Assembly (NCBI RefSeq): GCF_014650455.1
Contig: NZ_BMUZ01000013.1
Span: forward strand, 124,001-188,000
Source of the DNA: Streptomyces xanthochromogenes
GTDB taxonomy: Bacteria; Actinomycetota; Actinomycetes; Streptomycetales; Streptomycetaceae
Reading direction: 5' to 3'
DNA length: 64,000 bases
The position numbers were made by a program, and so were the translations under genes. The notes under the pieces were generated by a model. It was not told the DNA's origin. It saw nothing but the letters and a program-made list of their open reading frames with translations, and searched no databases. The first letter of the stretch is position 1. Each line of letters begins with the position of its first letter. Below are positions 7,501 to 15,803 of the stretch, in pieces.

Positions 7501-7577
7501 CTCACGAGCGAGGTCACCAGCTCGCCAGGTCACCAGCTCACGAAGTCACCAGCTCACGAAGTCAGGGGCTCACGAGG
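7501..7577. repeat. Short direct repeats between convergent genes
   Basis: The unit GTCACCAGCTCACGAA and shortened variants (GTCACCAGCTCGCCAG, GTCAGGGGCTCACGAG) recur about five times at 16-18 bp spacing. The last copies can fold with GGGGCTTCGTGAGCCCC at the convergent gene end and may serve as the terminator. Confidence 0.7.
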
Positions 7578-10208
7578 TCAGGGGCTTCGTGAGCCCCGGG
7601 GCCGTGCGGCCAGGCCCGTCGTGGTGGCGCCGGGGCCCTCGGTATCACCGGTGTTGGTGCCGCCGGTCTCGGTGCCGCCCTGGGTCTGGCCCTGGTCCTG
7701 GCCCTGGATCTGACCTTGTGTCTGGCCCTGGGTCTGACCGCCGGTGTTGGTACCGCCGTTGTCGGCGCCGCCCTGCGTCTGGCCCTGGTCCTGACCTTGG
7801 TTCTGGCCCTGGGTCTGTCCCTGGTTGCGGCCGCCCTGGTTCTGGCCCTGGGTCTGTCCCTGGTTGCGGCCGCCCTGGTTCTGTCCTTGGGTCTGCCCCT
7901 GGTTCTGGCCCTGCGTCTGACCCTGGTTGCGGCCACCCGTCTGGCCCTGGTCCTGGCCCTGTGTCGGGCCTTGGTCGGTGCCGGGCGTCGAGGGCTGGGG
8001 CGGGTTGGGGGCCGGCGGTTCGACGGGAATGGTGGCGCCGTCCTGGAGCTCCAGGTCGAAGTCCTTGGGTTCGCTGCCCCGCAGGGCGCCCTTGGTGTAC
8101 TGCGCCCAGATCTGTGCGGGCGGGCCGCCGCCGTTCATGCGGGGGAAGCCGAGTGCCCCGTACAGCGGCTGCTGCACGGCCGTGTCGGGGTCGGCGCCCA
8201 TCAGCGCGACGACGGTGGCCAGGTCCGGGGTGTAGCCCGCGAACCAGGCGGCCTTGTCCTGTTCGGCGGTGCCGGTCTTGCCGGCGGAGGGCCGCCCGGA
8301 GGCCTGCGCTGCCGTGCCCGTGCCGCCGTCGACGACGCTCTGCAGCATCGACGTGGTGGTGTCGGCGGCCTCGCGGGTGACGGCCTGTTCGGCGTCCTGC
8401 GCGGGCAGTTCGGTCTTCTCGCCGTCCTTGATGACGGATTCGACCATCGTGTACGTGCCGTGCCGGCCGTGCCCGGCGAGCGTGGCGTACGCCTGTGTCA
8501 TGTCGAGGACGCTGGCGGTCGCGGTGCCGAGCGCGATGGACGGGCCGTTGGGCATGTCCGGGGTGTCGGAGGGCAGGCCGAGGTCGACCGCGGTCTGCCT
8601 GACCTTGGCGGGGCCGACGTCGACGGCCATCTGCGCGTACACCGCGTTGACCGACTTGTCGGTGGCGGTGCGCACGGTGATGGGCCCGTAGGAGGTGTCG
8701 TCCTCGTTGGCGGGGTTGTACGGGGTGCCCTTCCAGCCCTGCACGTACCGCTTGTTGGTGCCGTCGTAGACGGTGTTCGGGGTGATGGGGCGCCCGTCCT
8801 GCGTGGTCGAGCCGTTGACGACGGCCGAGGTGAAGACGAACGGCTTGAAGGTGGAGCCCACCTGGAAGTCGCGCCGGGTCGCGTTGTTGACGTACTGCTT
8901 GGTGTAGTCGATGCCCCCGTACATCGCGAGGACCTTGCCGCTCGCCGGGTCGATGGAGGCGCCGCCGACCCGCACGTTGCGGTCGGCCTTGCGGTCCGCG
9001 CTCAGCTTGGAGTTGACGGTGTCGTCGACGGCCTTGACGAAGGCGTCCTGCTTGGCCTTCTGGAGGGTGGTGGTGATCCGGTAGCCGCCGGTGGCCAGGG
9101 TGTTCTCGTCGATGATCTTGTTGCCGGTGAGGTAGTCCTTGACGGCCTCGACGACGTAGCCGCGCTGGCCCGCGAGGCCCGCGCGCGGCTTGACCTTTCC
9201 GGGCACGGGGAAGGTGGTCGCGGCCCGTTCGGGGGCGCCGAGCCACTTCTTCTTGACCATGCCGTCCAGGACGTAGTTCCAACGGGCGAGCGCCCGGGGC
9301 TTGTTCTGCGGGTGGGCGATCACGTCGTACGCGCTGGGGGAGTTGAGCAGGGACGCGAGGTAGGCGCCCTCGCCGGTGGTGAGCTTCTCGACGTCCTTGC
9401 TGTAGTACGCCTGGGACGCGGCCTGGATGCCGTACGCGTTGCGGCCGAAGTAGCTGGTGTTCAGGTACCCGGCGAGGATGTCCTCCTTGGTCTCCTCGCG
9501 ATTGAGTTTGATCGCGATGAAGAACTCCTTCACCTTGCGGGTGACGGTCTGCTCCTGGCCCAGGTAGTAGTTCTTCACGTACTGCTGGGTGATGGTGGAG
9601 CCGCCCTGGGTGCCCTTGCCGGTGAGGGTGTTCCAGGCGGCGCGGACCATCGCCTTGGGGTCGACGGCGCGCTCGGAGTAGAAGTCCCGGTCCTCGGCGG
9701 CCAGTACGGCGTGCTGGACGGTCAGCGGGACCTGCGCGAGCTGTACGTTCTCGCGGTTGACCTCGCCGTCCGAGGCGAGCGGGGTTCCGTCGGCGTACAG
9801 GAAGACGTTGGACTGGGCGGTGGCCCCGGCGTTCGCGGCCGGGATCGACACGAGCGTGTAGCCGGCGACGAAGCCGCCGATGAGGAGCAGCGCGAAGAGC
9901 AGGACGATGCCGAGGACCACGCGCCAGCGGGGTACGAACCGGCGCCGGCCGGTGCGCTTGGGCCGCTTGCCCGGGCCGGCCGGGGCCGCGGGGGTGCCGG
10001 CGGGGGTGCCGGCGCTCGCACCGGGGGTGGCATCGGGCCGGCCGGGTGGGCCTGCGGTCTCGCTCGGGCCGGCCGGGCCGTCGGGGCCCTCGGCTGCGGC
10101 GCCTCGGCCGGGCGGGGTGGATCCGGAGGCGCCGAGGTCGCGGGGCGTCCACTCCCGGGGCGCCTTGGGTCCGGGGTGCGGTGGCTCCGGCTGCTCGTCG
10201 TCGCTCAT
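7578..10208 (-). CDS. Class A penicillin-binding protein with a Gln/Gly/Asn repeat tail
   Basis: Bifunctional peptidoglycan synthase, 876 residues. Order: a Pro/Gly-rich cytoplasmic tail (1-90); one membrane helix (about 95-120); a GT51 transglycosylase domain with the catalytic Glu in LAAEDRDFY (about 170) and GGSTITQQYVKNYYL; a transpeptidase domain with the acyl-serine motif STFKPFVF (about 455), SVNAVYAQ (about 530) and KTGTAEQ (about 645). The last 140 residues are low complexity: short Pro-rich linker, then repeats of QGQ, NQGQ and NQGGR units. This outer tail is unusual in length and composition and may contact wall polymers. ATG 10208 has GGAGAG upstream. It is divergent from the ABC permease operon, with two perfect palindromes in between. 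Confidence 0.95.
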   Translation of the reverse strand: MSDDEQPEPPHPGPKAPREWTPRDLGASGSTPPGRGAAAEGPDGPAGPSETAGPPGRPDATPGASAGTPAGTPAAPAGPGKRPKRTGRRRFVPRWRVVLGIVLLFALLLIGGFVAGYTLVSIPAANAGATAQSNVFLYADGTPLASDGEVNRENVQLAQVPLTVQHAVLAAEDRDFYSERAVDPKAMVRAAWNTLTGKGTQGGSTITQQYVKNYYLGQEQTVTRKVKEFFIAIKLNREETKEDILAGYLNTSYFGRNAYGIQAASQAYYSKDVEKLTTGEGAYLASLLNSPSAYDVIAHPQNKPRALARWNYVLDGMVKKKWLGAPERAATTFPVPGKVKPRAGLAGQRGYVVEAVKDYLTGNKIIDENTLATGGYRITTTLQKAKQDAFVKAVDDTVNSKLSADRKADRNVRVGGASIDPASGKVLAMYGGIDYTKQYVNNATRRDFQVGSTFKPFVFTSAVVNGSTTQDGRPITPNTVYDGTNKRYVQGWKGTPYNPANEDDTSYGPITVRTATDKSVNAVYAQMAVDVGPAKVRQTAVDLGLPSDTPDMPNGPSIALGTATASVLDMTQAYATLAGHGRHGTYTMVESVIKDGEKTELPAQDAEQAVTREAADTTTSMLQSVVDGGTGTAAQASGRPSAGKTGTAEQDKAAWFAGYTPDLATVVALMGADPDTAVQQPLYGALGFPRMNGGGPPAQIWAQYTKGALRGSEPKDFDLELQDGATIPVEPPAPNPPQPSTPGTDQGPTQGQDQGQTGGRNQGQTQGQNQGQTQGQNQGGRNQGQTQGQNQGGRNQGQTQGQNQGQDQGQTQGGADNGGTNTGGQTQGQTQGQIQGQDQGQTQGGTETGGTNTGDTEGPGATTTGLAARPRGSRSP

Positions 10209-10271
10209 GTCTCTCCGGCTCTCTCCGGCCCTTGCGTCTCGGTCGCGTGCGGGGTGAGGTACGGGCTGGTT

Positions 10272-10328
10272 GTCGATAAGAATCGACCAATTAGGGCGAT
10301 TCGCACCGTAAGGACATCTTGCATGTCC
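10272..10328. promoter_or_regulatory. Two palindromes in the PBP/ABC divergent promoter region
   Basis: GTCGATAAGAATCGAC (10272-10287) is a perfect palindrome with a 4-bp spacer. GGACATCTTGCATGTCC (10312-10328) has perfect 6-bp arms around CTTGC. The region between is AT-richer than its surroundings. Both are candidate operators; no cognate regulator is identified. Confidence 0.4.
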
Positions 10329-10368
10329 AACCGCGGAAATTCCGTCGCGAAGGGCCGGGGGGCTGGGC

Positions 10369-10374
10369 TAGGCT
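10369..10374 (+). promoter_or_regulatory. Candidate -10 box for the ABC-2 exporter operon
   Basis: TAGGCT at 10369-10374 predicts a transcript start near 10382, leaving a leader of about 30 nt with the GAGGGGG ribosome site before GTG 10413. Confidence 0.4.
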
Positions 10375-10412
10375 CTCGCGCTTTGGTGTCCGTGGCGGGT
10401 GAGGGGGCGTTC

Positions 10413-11213
10413 GTGCGGCTGTACGGGGTCGTGGCCGCGGGTGGGTTCCGGCGCTATACGACGTACCGGGTGGCCACCGCGGCCGGGGTGTTCACCAACA
10501 CCGTCTTCGGCGTGATCGTGGCGTACACCTATATAGCCCTGTGGGACCAGCGCCCCAACCTCGGTGGCTACGACCAGTCCCAGGCGCTCACCTATGTGTG
10601 GGTCAGCCAGGCCATGCTGATGACGGTCAACATGTTCGGCGGGGGCTTCGCGGACGAACTCGTGGAACGCATCCGTACGGGTGACATCGCGATCGACCTC
10701 TACCGCCCCGCCGACCTCCAGCTGTGGTGGCTGTCGGCCGATCTGGGCCGGGCGCTGTTCCACTTCCTGGGGCGCGGAGCGGTCCCGCTCGCCTTCGGGG
10801 CGCTGTTCTTCGACCTCGCGCTGCCGACGAACCCGGGGACGTGGCTCGCCTTCCTCCTCGCGGTGCTGCTCGGCGTGGTGGTGAGCTTCGCGCTGCGGTT
10901 CCTGGTGGCTCTCACCGCGTTCTGGCTGCTCGACGGGGCCGGAGTCTCCTCGCTCGTCTCCATCGCGGGCCTGTTCTTCTCCGGGATGCTGCTGCCGCTC
11001 AACGCCTTCCCCGGCCTGCTCGGCGAGGTGGCCCGCGCGCTGCCCTGGTCCTGCCTGCTCCAGATCCCGGCGGACGTCCTGATGGGCCGCCACCACGGCA
11101 CGGGCCTGCTCGGCGCCTACGGCTTCCAGCTGGGCTGGGCGGCGGTGCTGCTCGGCGCGGGCCGGGTGCTCCAGTCCGCGGCGGTACGGAGGGTGGTGGT
11201 GCAAGGTGGCTGA
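10413..11213 (+). CDS. ABC-2 type transporter permease (DUF990-like)
   Basis: 266 residues, integral membrane protein with about six helices. It is one of two different permeases of an ABC exporter whose ATPase is encoded two genes downstream. The sequence FRRYTTYRVATAAGVFTNTVFG and the segment GDIAIDLYRPADLQLWWLSADLGRALF fit the family of permease pairs seen with daunorubicin-resistance-like ATPases (DUF990, later called ABC-2 type 6). GTG 10413 has GAGGGGG five bases upstream and is preferred over in-frame GTG codons at 10386 and 10392. The stop overlaps the next start by eight bases. The substrate is unknown. Confidence 0.88.
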   Translation: MRLYGVVAAGGFRRYTTYRVATAAGVFTNTVFGVIVAYTYIALWDQRPNLGGYDQSQALTYVWVSQAMLMTVNMFGGGFADELVERIRTGDIAIDLYRPADLQLWWLSADLGRALFHFLGRGAVPLAFGALFFDLALPTNPGTWLAFLLAVLLGVVVSFALRFLVALTAFWLLDGAGVSSLVSIAGLFFSGMLLPLNAFPGLLGEVARALPWSCLLQIPADVLMGRHHGTGLLGAYGFQLGWAAVLLGAGRVLQSAAVRRVVVQGG

Positions 11214-12165
11214 CACGGGGCCCGGAGGGACGGGCGGACCCGGCGTGCCGGACGCGCCGGAGGCCGTCGGCGCCGCGGGCGTGGCCGGGGCGACAGACGC
11301 GATGGACGCGACCGGAGTGGTCGGTGTGGCCGGGGCGGCGGGCGTGACCGAGCGGCTTCCGGCGCCGGGTATGTGGGCCACGTACACGATGATCGCCGGA
11401 ATGTGGATCCGCTCCACACTCGCCTACCGTGCGTCCTTCGTGATGATGCTGGTCGGCAACTTCCTGGTGACGGCGTTCGACTTCGTCGTGATCGCCCTGA
11501 TGTTCTCGCAGGTCCGCTCGCTCGGCGGCTACTCCTTCGCCGAAGTGGCCTTCCTGTACGGGACGTCGACGACGGCGTTCGGCCTCGCGAACGCGCTGCT
11601 CGGCTCCATCGACAAGCTGGGCGCGCGGGTCCGGGACGGCACGCTCGACACCCTTCTGGTGCGCCCTGCGCCGGTCCTCGCCCAGGTCGCCGCCGACCGC
11701 TTCGGCCTCCAGCGCCTCGGCCGCCTCCTGCAGGGCGGCCTGGTGCTCGGTGGCTCGCTGTTGGCCCTGCACGTGCACTGGACGGTCCTGAAGGTGCTGC
11801 TCGTGCCGGTGATGCTGCTCAGCGGCACCGCGATCTTCTGCGCGGTGTTCGTGGCGGGCGCCGCCTTCCAGTTCTGGGCGCAGGACGCGGCCGAGGTGCA
11901 GAGCGCGTTCACGTACGGCGGCCAGACGCTGCTCCAGTATCCGCCGACGGTGTTCGCCAAGGACATGGTGCGCGGCGTCACCTACATCTTTCCGCTGGCC
12001 TTCGTGAACTGGCTGCCCGCGCTCTACATCCTGGGCCGCCCCTACCCGTTGGGCCTGCCGTCCTGGCTCGCCTTCACGCCCCCGCTGGTGGCGGCGCTGT
12101 GCCTGACCCTGGCGGGCCTGGCGTGGCGGGTGGGCGTCAGGGCGTACCGCAGCACGGGGAGCTGA
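11206..12165 (+). CDS. ABC-2 type transporter permease, second subunit
   Basis: 319 residues. The first 55 are a low-complexity Gly/Ala/Val extension, then six predicted membrane helices. IAGMWIRSTLAYRASFVMMLVGNFL at the start of the membrane part, GTLDTLLVRPAPVLAQVAADRFGLQRLGR and the end segment YPLGLPSWLAF match the partner permease of this exporter class. GTG 11206 lies inside the end of the preceding gene (GTGGCTGA), so translation is coupled. An alternative start nearer the first helix (ATG 11371) would remove the low-complexity extension. The operon continues with the ATPase after a short gap holding a duplicated 32-mer. Confidence 0.86.
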   Translation: MADTGPGGTGGPGVPDAPEAVGAAGVAGATDAMDATGVVGVAGAAGVTERLPAPGMWATYTMIAGMWIRSTLAYRASFVMMLVGNFLVTAFDFVVIALMFSQVRSLGGYSFAEVAFLYGTSTTAFGLANALLGSIDKLGARVRDGTLDTLLVRPAPVLAQVAADRFGLQRLGRLLQGGLVLGGSLLALHVHWTVLKVLLVPVMLLSGTAIFCAVFVAGAAFQFWAQDAAEVQSAFTYGGQTLLQYPPTVFAKDMVRGVTYIFPLAFVNWLPALYILGRPYPLGLPSWLAFTPPLVAALCLTLAGLAWRVGVRAYRSTGS

Positions 12166-12185
12166 CCCGTGAGCCGGCGCGAGGA

Positions 12186-12249
12186 GCCGCCCGTGAACCA
12201 CGAACCAGCACCGCGGGGCCGCCCGTGAACCACGAACCAGCACCGCGGG
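12186..12249. repeat. Perfect tandem duplication of a 32-bp unit
   Basis: The unit at 12186-12217 is repeated exactly and without a gap at 12218-12249; a decayed third start follows. It lies in the space between the second permease and the ATPase gene. It contains GTGAACCACGAACCAGCACC, has no start signal and encodes nothing recognisable. Confidence 0.92.
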
Positions 12250-12293
12250 CCGCCCTGTGAGCCCGAACTCGCCCATGAACGGAAGGCGTTGAC

Positions 12294-13256
12294 GTGACGG
12301 ACCTCATCGAACTCGACGGCGTCGAGAAGGTCTTCGACGTACGCCGCAAGACGGGCCGCTGGCGACGCGAGAAGCGGCAGGTCAGGGCGGTGGACGGGAT
12401 CAGTTTCCGGGTGCCGCGCGGCGAGATGGTCGGCTACATCGGCCCGAACGGCGCCGGGAAGTCCACCACCATCAAGATGCTGACGGGCATCCTCACCCCG
12501 AGCGCCGGCCGCATCGGCGTCGCGGGCCTCGACCCGTCCCGCGAGCGGACGAAAATGGCGCAGCGCATCGGGGTGGTGTTCGGCCAACGCACCACGCTCT
12601 GGTGGGACTTGCCGCTCTACGACTCCTACCGCCTGGCCCACCGCATGTACCGCATCCCGGACGCCCGGTTCCGCGAGAACCTCGACCGCTGCGTCGAACT
12701 CCTCGACCTGGCAAGCCTGTTGGACGTTCCCGTACGCCAGCTCTCGCTCGGCCAGCGGATGCGCGGCGACATCGCGGCGGCCCTGCTGCACGACCCGGAC
12801 GTGCTGTACCTCGACGAGCCGACGATCGGCCTCGACGTCATCAGCAAGGCCAAGGTCCGCCAGTTCCTGCGCGACCTGAACGCCGAGCGCGCCACCACGA
12901 TCCTGCTCACCACCCACGACCTGACCGACATCGAGCAGCTCTGCAAGCGCGTGATGGTCATCGACCACGGCCGCCTGATGTACGACGGCGCGCTCGCCGG
13001 GCTGCACGAGGCGGGCGAGAGCGAACGCACCCTGGTGGTGGACCTGGAGCGCGAACTCCCGCCGGTGCGGGCCGAGGGAGCCCGGGTGATCAAGGTCGAG
13101 GGACCCCGCCAGTGGCTCGCGTTCCCCGCCTCGGCGTCGGCGGCGCCGCTGGTCGCACAGATCGCCGCGGAGTATCCGTTGGTGGACCTGTCGGTGCGGG
13201 AGCCGGACATCGAGGCCGTGATCGCCCGAATGTACGAGGGCCCGGAGGTTCACTAG
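12294..13256 (+). CDS. ABC exporter ATP-binding protein (DrrA/NatA-like)
   Basis: 320 residues. Energises the two-permease exporter encoded upstream. It has Walker A GPNGAGKST near residue 57, a Q-loop region FGQRTTLWWDLP (long form typical of this subfamily), the signature LSLGQRMRGDIAAALLHDP, Walker B VLYLDEPTIGLD near residue 180 and the H-loop TTHDLTDIEQLC. A C-terminal domain of about 80 residues (from 240) follows, as in DrrA-like proteins. GTG 12294 has GGAAGG upstream. The subfamily exports lipids or drugs in characterised cases; here the substrate is not predictable. Confidence 0.93.
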   Translation: MTDLIELDGVEKVFDVRRKTGRWRREKRQVRAVDGISFRVPRGEMVGYIGPNGAGKSTTIKMLTGILTPSAGRIGVAGLDPSRERTKMAQRIGVVFGQRTTLWWDLPLYDSYRLAHRMYRIPDARFRENLDRCVELLDLASLLDVPVRQLSLGQRMRGDIAAALLHDPDVLYLDEPTIGLDVISKAKVRQFLRDLNAERATTILLTTHDLTDIEQLCKRVMVIDHGRLMYDGALAGLHEAGESERTLVVDLERELPPVRAEGARVIKVEGPRQWLAFPASASAAPLVAQIAAEYPLVDLSVREPDIEAVIARMYEGPEVH

Positions 13257-13259
13257 TCT
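13254..13259 (+). promoter_or_regulatory. Candidate -10 box of a leaderless transcript
   Basis: TAGTCT sits seven bases before ATG 13267 of the DUF1707 gene and overlaps the stop of the ABC ATPase. No ribosome site is present. Confidence 0.5.
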
Positions 13260-13266
13260 GCGCAGC

Positions 13267-13977
13267 ATGACGAGTGAACCAACGGGCGGGCTGCCGGAGA
13301 TGCGTGCCTCGGACGCCGAGCGGGAGCGGGTCGCCGAGTCGTTGAGGGACGCGGTGGCCGAGGGGCGTCTCGACATGGAGGAGTTCGAGCAGCGCCTGGA
13401 GGCGGCCTACAAGGCGCGCACGCACGGGGAGTTGGAGCCGCTGGTCCGTGACCTGCCCGCGCCCGGCTCGGTGGTCGCGGTGGGTCCGACGGCTCCCGCC
13501 GCGCGCCGCACGGAGGACGAGACCGAGGTCCACTGGCCCTCCCGCATCGGCCACTCGCCCACCTCCGCGGGCGGGTTCGCCTTCTGGAGCGGGTTCTCGC
13601 GCAAGGGGACGTGGACGGTGGCGCGCAGGTTCACCGCGTTCGCCATGTGGGGCGGCGGCGACATCGACCTGCGCGAGGCCCGCTTCGAGGACCGCCACAC
13701 CGTGCTGCGCCTCTTCACGATCATGGGCGGAATCGGCGTGACCGTACCGCCCGAACTGACCGTCCGGGTCAAGGGTTTCGGCATCATGGGCGGTGTCGAC
13801 GGCGGCAAGGCCAGCGGCGACGGCACCCCCGGCTCCCCGGACGTCACGATCTTCGCGTACGCGCTGATGGGCGGCATCGGCGTCGACCGCAAGCTGCGCA
13901 AGGCGCAGAAGGAGCGGCTGCGGTTGGAGAAGCAGCGGGAGACCCGGAAGAAGCGGGAACGCAAGGAACTGGGCTGA
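13267..13977 (+). CDS. DUF1707 SHOCT-like domain protein
   Basis: 236 residues. The N-terminal DUF1707 domain, MRASDAERERVAESLRDAVAEGRLDMEEFEQRLEAAYKA split here at residues 12-50, is a short helical hairpin common in actinobacterial membrane-stress proteins. The middle has no obvious membrane helix. The C-terminal half (about 120-200) has the repeated strand pattern GGGDIDLREARF, FTIMGGIGVTVPP, FGIMGGVDGG and YALMGGIGV, like the beta-solenoid LiaF/DUF2154 family, and a basic Lys/Arg tail. A role as a cytoplasmic sensor or regulator of envelope stress is plausible but unproven. ATG 13267 is likely leaderless, which separates it from the ABC operon. Confidence 0.85.
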   Translation: MTSEPTGGLPEMRASDAERERVAESLRDAVAEGRLDMEEFEQRLEAAYKARTHGELEPLVRDLPAPGSVVAVGPTAPAARRTEDETEVHWPSRIGHSPTSAGGFAFWSGFSRKGTWTVARRFTAFAMWGGGDIDLREARFEDRHTVLRLFTIMGGIGVTVPPELTVRVKGFGIMGGVDGGKASGDGTPGSPDVTIFAYALMGGIGVDRKLRKAQKERLRLEKQRETRKKRERKELG

Positions 13978-14135
13978 GCCGGATCGTCTGGGCCGGGCGG
14001 GATCATCGGGGTCGGTCCGGATCGTCCGGGTCGGTCCGGGCCACCTGGGTCGGTCCGGGCGTCCTGGGCTGAGCCGGCTCACCTGGGTTGGGCGGGGTCA
14101 TCTGGGCTGAGCCGGGTCAACCGGGCCGGGCCGGG
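13974..14135. repeat. Degenerate tandem repeat between convergent genes
   Basis: Units of about 18-20 bp built on GGGTCGGTCCGG and CTGGGCTGAGCCGG repeat across the whole gap between the DUF1707 and DUF445 genes. No gene or clear terminator; the G-rich strand could form hairpins that end transcription. Confidence 0.6.
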
Positions 14136-14136
14136 T

Positions 14137-15573
14137 CTACCCGCCCAGCGCGTGCGACACCGTGTAGATCACGAGACCGGCCAGCGCGCCGACCACCGTG
14201 CCGTTGATACGGATGAACTGAAGGTCGCGGCCGATGTTCGCCTCGATCTTGCGGGAGGTGTCGTTCGCGTCCCAGGACGCCACCGTGTCCGTGATCAGGG
14301 AGGTGATCTCGGCGCGGTACGTCGACACCACGTACGCCGCCGCGTCCTCCAGCCAGCCATCCACCTTGGACTGGAGGCGGGGGTCGGTGGACAGTCGGGT
14401 GCCGAGCGAGAGCAGGGACGCCCGGGCGCGCAGCCGCAGCTCGCTGTGGTCGTCCTCGGCCGCCGCGATGATCATCGAGCGTACGGAGGACCAGGCCGAG
14501 GCGATGATGTCCTGGACCTCGGGGCGGGCCAGTATCTCCGACTTGAAGCGCTCGACCCTGGTCCGGGTCTCGGAGTCCGACTGGAGGTCCGCCGCGAAGT
14601 CCGCGAGGAACCGGTCCAGGGCGCCCCGTGCCGGGTGGGCCGGCATGTCACGCATCTCGGTCACGAAGCGCAGCAGCTCCCGGTAGACGCGCTCGCCCAC
14701 CTTGCGGTCCACGAACCGGGGGGTCCAGCCGGGGGCCCCGCCCTGCACCGCGTCCATCACCGAGTCGCCGTGTGTGACCAGCCAGTCGTGGGCCCGTACG
14801 CACACCAGGTCCACGGCCCGGCGGTGGCTGCCGTCGGCCACGATCCGCTCCAGGGCCTTGCCGACGCCCGGTGCGATCTCCGCGGCGTCCGCCCGGCGCG
14901 TGATGGCCTCGCCGACGACCGCTTGGACGTCGGAGTCCCGCAGGACCGTCAGCGCGCCGCGCAGGGCTGTGGCCAGCTCCGATGTGACGCGCTCGGCGTG
15001 GTCGGGCTCGGCGAGCCAGGTGCCCAGGCGGCGGCCGATGCCGAGGGCCTGCAGGCGGGTGCGCACCACGGCGGCCGACAGGAAGTTCTCGCCCACGAAG
15101 GTGCCGAGGGAGGCGCCGAACTGGTCCTTCTTGTTCTGGATGATCGCCGTGTGCGGGATGGGCAGGCCCAGCGGACGGCGGAACAGTGCGGTCACCGCGA
15201 ACCAGTCGGCGAGCGCGCCCACCATGCCGGCCTCGGCCGCCGCCGCCACGTACCCGGCCCAGGCGCCAGCGCCCGAGCGGTCGGCCCAGGTGGCGAGCCC
15301 GAAGACGACCGCGACCAGGAGCAGCAGCCCGGTCGCGGTGGCCTTCATCCGGCGCACGCCCCGGCGCTTCTCCTCGTCCGCCGCCGTATAGGCGAAGGGG
15401 GACGAGGAGGCTGCGCCGGGCGTGCGCGCGGCGGTGTCCGCCGCGACCGCCGCCGCGGCGTTCCCGGAGGCCCCGGCATCCCCGGCATCCCCGGCATCCC
15501 CGGAATCTCCGGCTTTCCCGGCGTTCCCGGTGTTCTCGGCCCCGGGCCCCGTTCTCGTACGTTCCCGTTCCAT
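14137..15573 (-). CDS. DUF445 family membrane protein
   Basis: 478 residues, function unknown. The N-terminal 55 residues are low complexity with tandem Gly-Asp-Ala triplets, encoded by a nine-base DNA repeat around 15476-15535. Then come a membrane helix (LLLLVAVVFGLATW) and the DUF445 core: AAEAGMVGALADWFAVTALFRRPLGLPIPHTAIIQNKKDQFG split near residues 110-145, long helical periplasmic or cytoplasmic region, and a final membrane helix with INGTVVGALAGLVIYTVSHAL. Start ATG 15573 has GGTGGAG four bases upstream; GTG 15621 is a longer alternative. Convergent with the DUF1707 gene. Confidence 0.88.
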   Translation of the reverse strand: MERERTRTGPGAENTGNAGKAGDSGDAGDAGDAGASGNAAAAVAADTAARTPGAASSSPFAYTAADEEKRRGVRRMKATATGLLLLVAVVFGLATWADRSGAGAWAGYVAAAAEAGMVGALADWFAVTALFRRPLGLPIPHTAIIQNKKDQFGASLGTFVGENFLSAAVVRTRLQALGIGRRLGTWLAEPDHAERVTSELATALRGALTVLRDSDVQAVVGEAITRRADAAEIAPGVGKALERIVADGSHRRAVDLVCVRAHDWLVTHGDSVMDAVQGGAPGWTPRFVDRKVGERVYRELLRFVTEMRDMPAHPARGALDRFLADFAADLQSDSETRTRVERFKSEILARPEVQDIIASAWSSVRSMIIAAAEDDHSELRLRARASLLSLGTRLSTDPRLQSKVDGWLEDAAAYVVSTYRAEITSLITDTVASWDANDTSRKIEANIGRDLQFIRINGTVVGALAGLVIYTVSHALGG

Positions 15574-15803
15574 TCGCTCCACCTGTCCGCGGGTACCCGC
15601 GCCCCGATCATTCACGACCACGAGGCCGGATTCGGCCGGTAGCCCTGTGCGACCCCGTACGGCCCCTGTGCCTGTGGCGGCCCTCCGCGTACCTCCACCG
15701 ACCTCTACAGGAACTACTCGTGGGCCGCACGTTCAGTTCCCGTACAGGCGTCCTGTCACCCGTTCGCGTGGCCGGACTGGCCGTGGCTCCGTACATTCGG
15801 ATC

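Noticed and set aside
7650..7990. Repeats that could be mistaken for a CRISPR array
   Set aside because: Periodic repeats here encode the QGQ/NQGQ tail of the PBP in frame; there is no constant repeat-spacer structure and no cas genes.
7716..11213. Very long open frame on the plus strand across the PBP gene
   Set aside because: It is antisense to the PBP, with no ribosome site and a Gly/Val/Leu-rich translation that mirrors the high-GC codons; only its 3' end (from 10413) is the real ABC permease.
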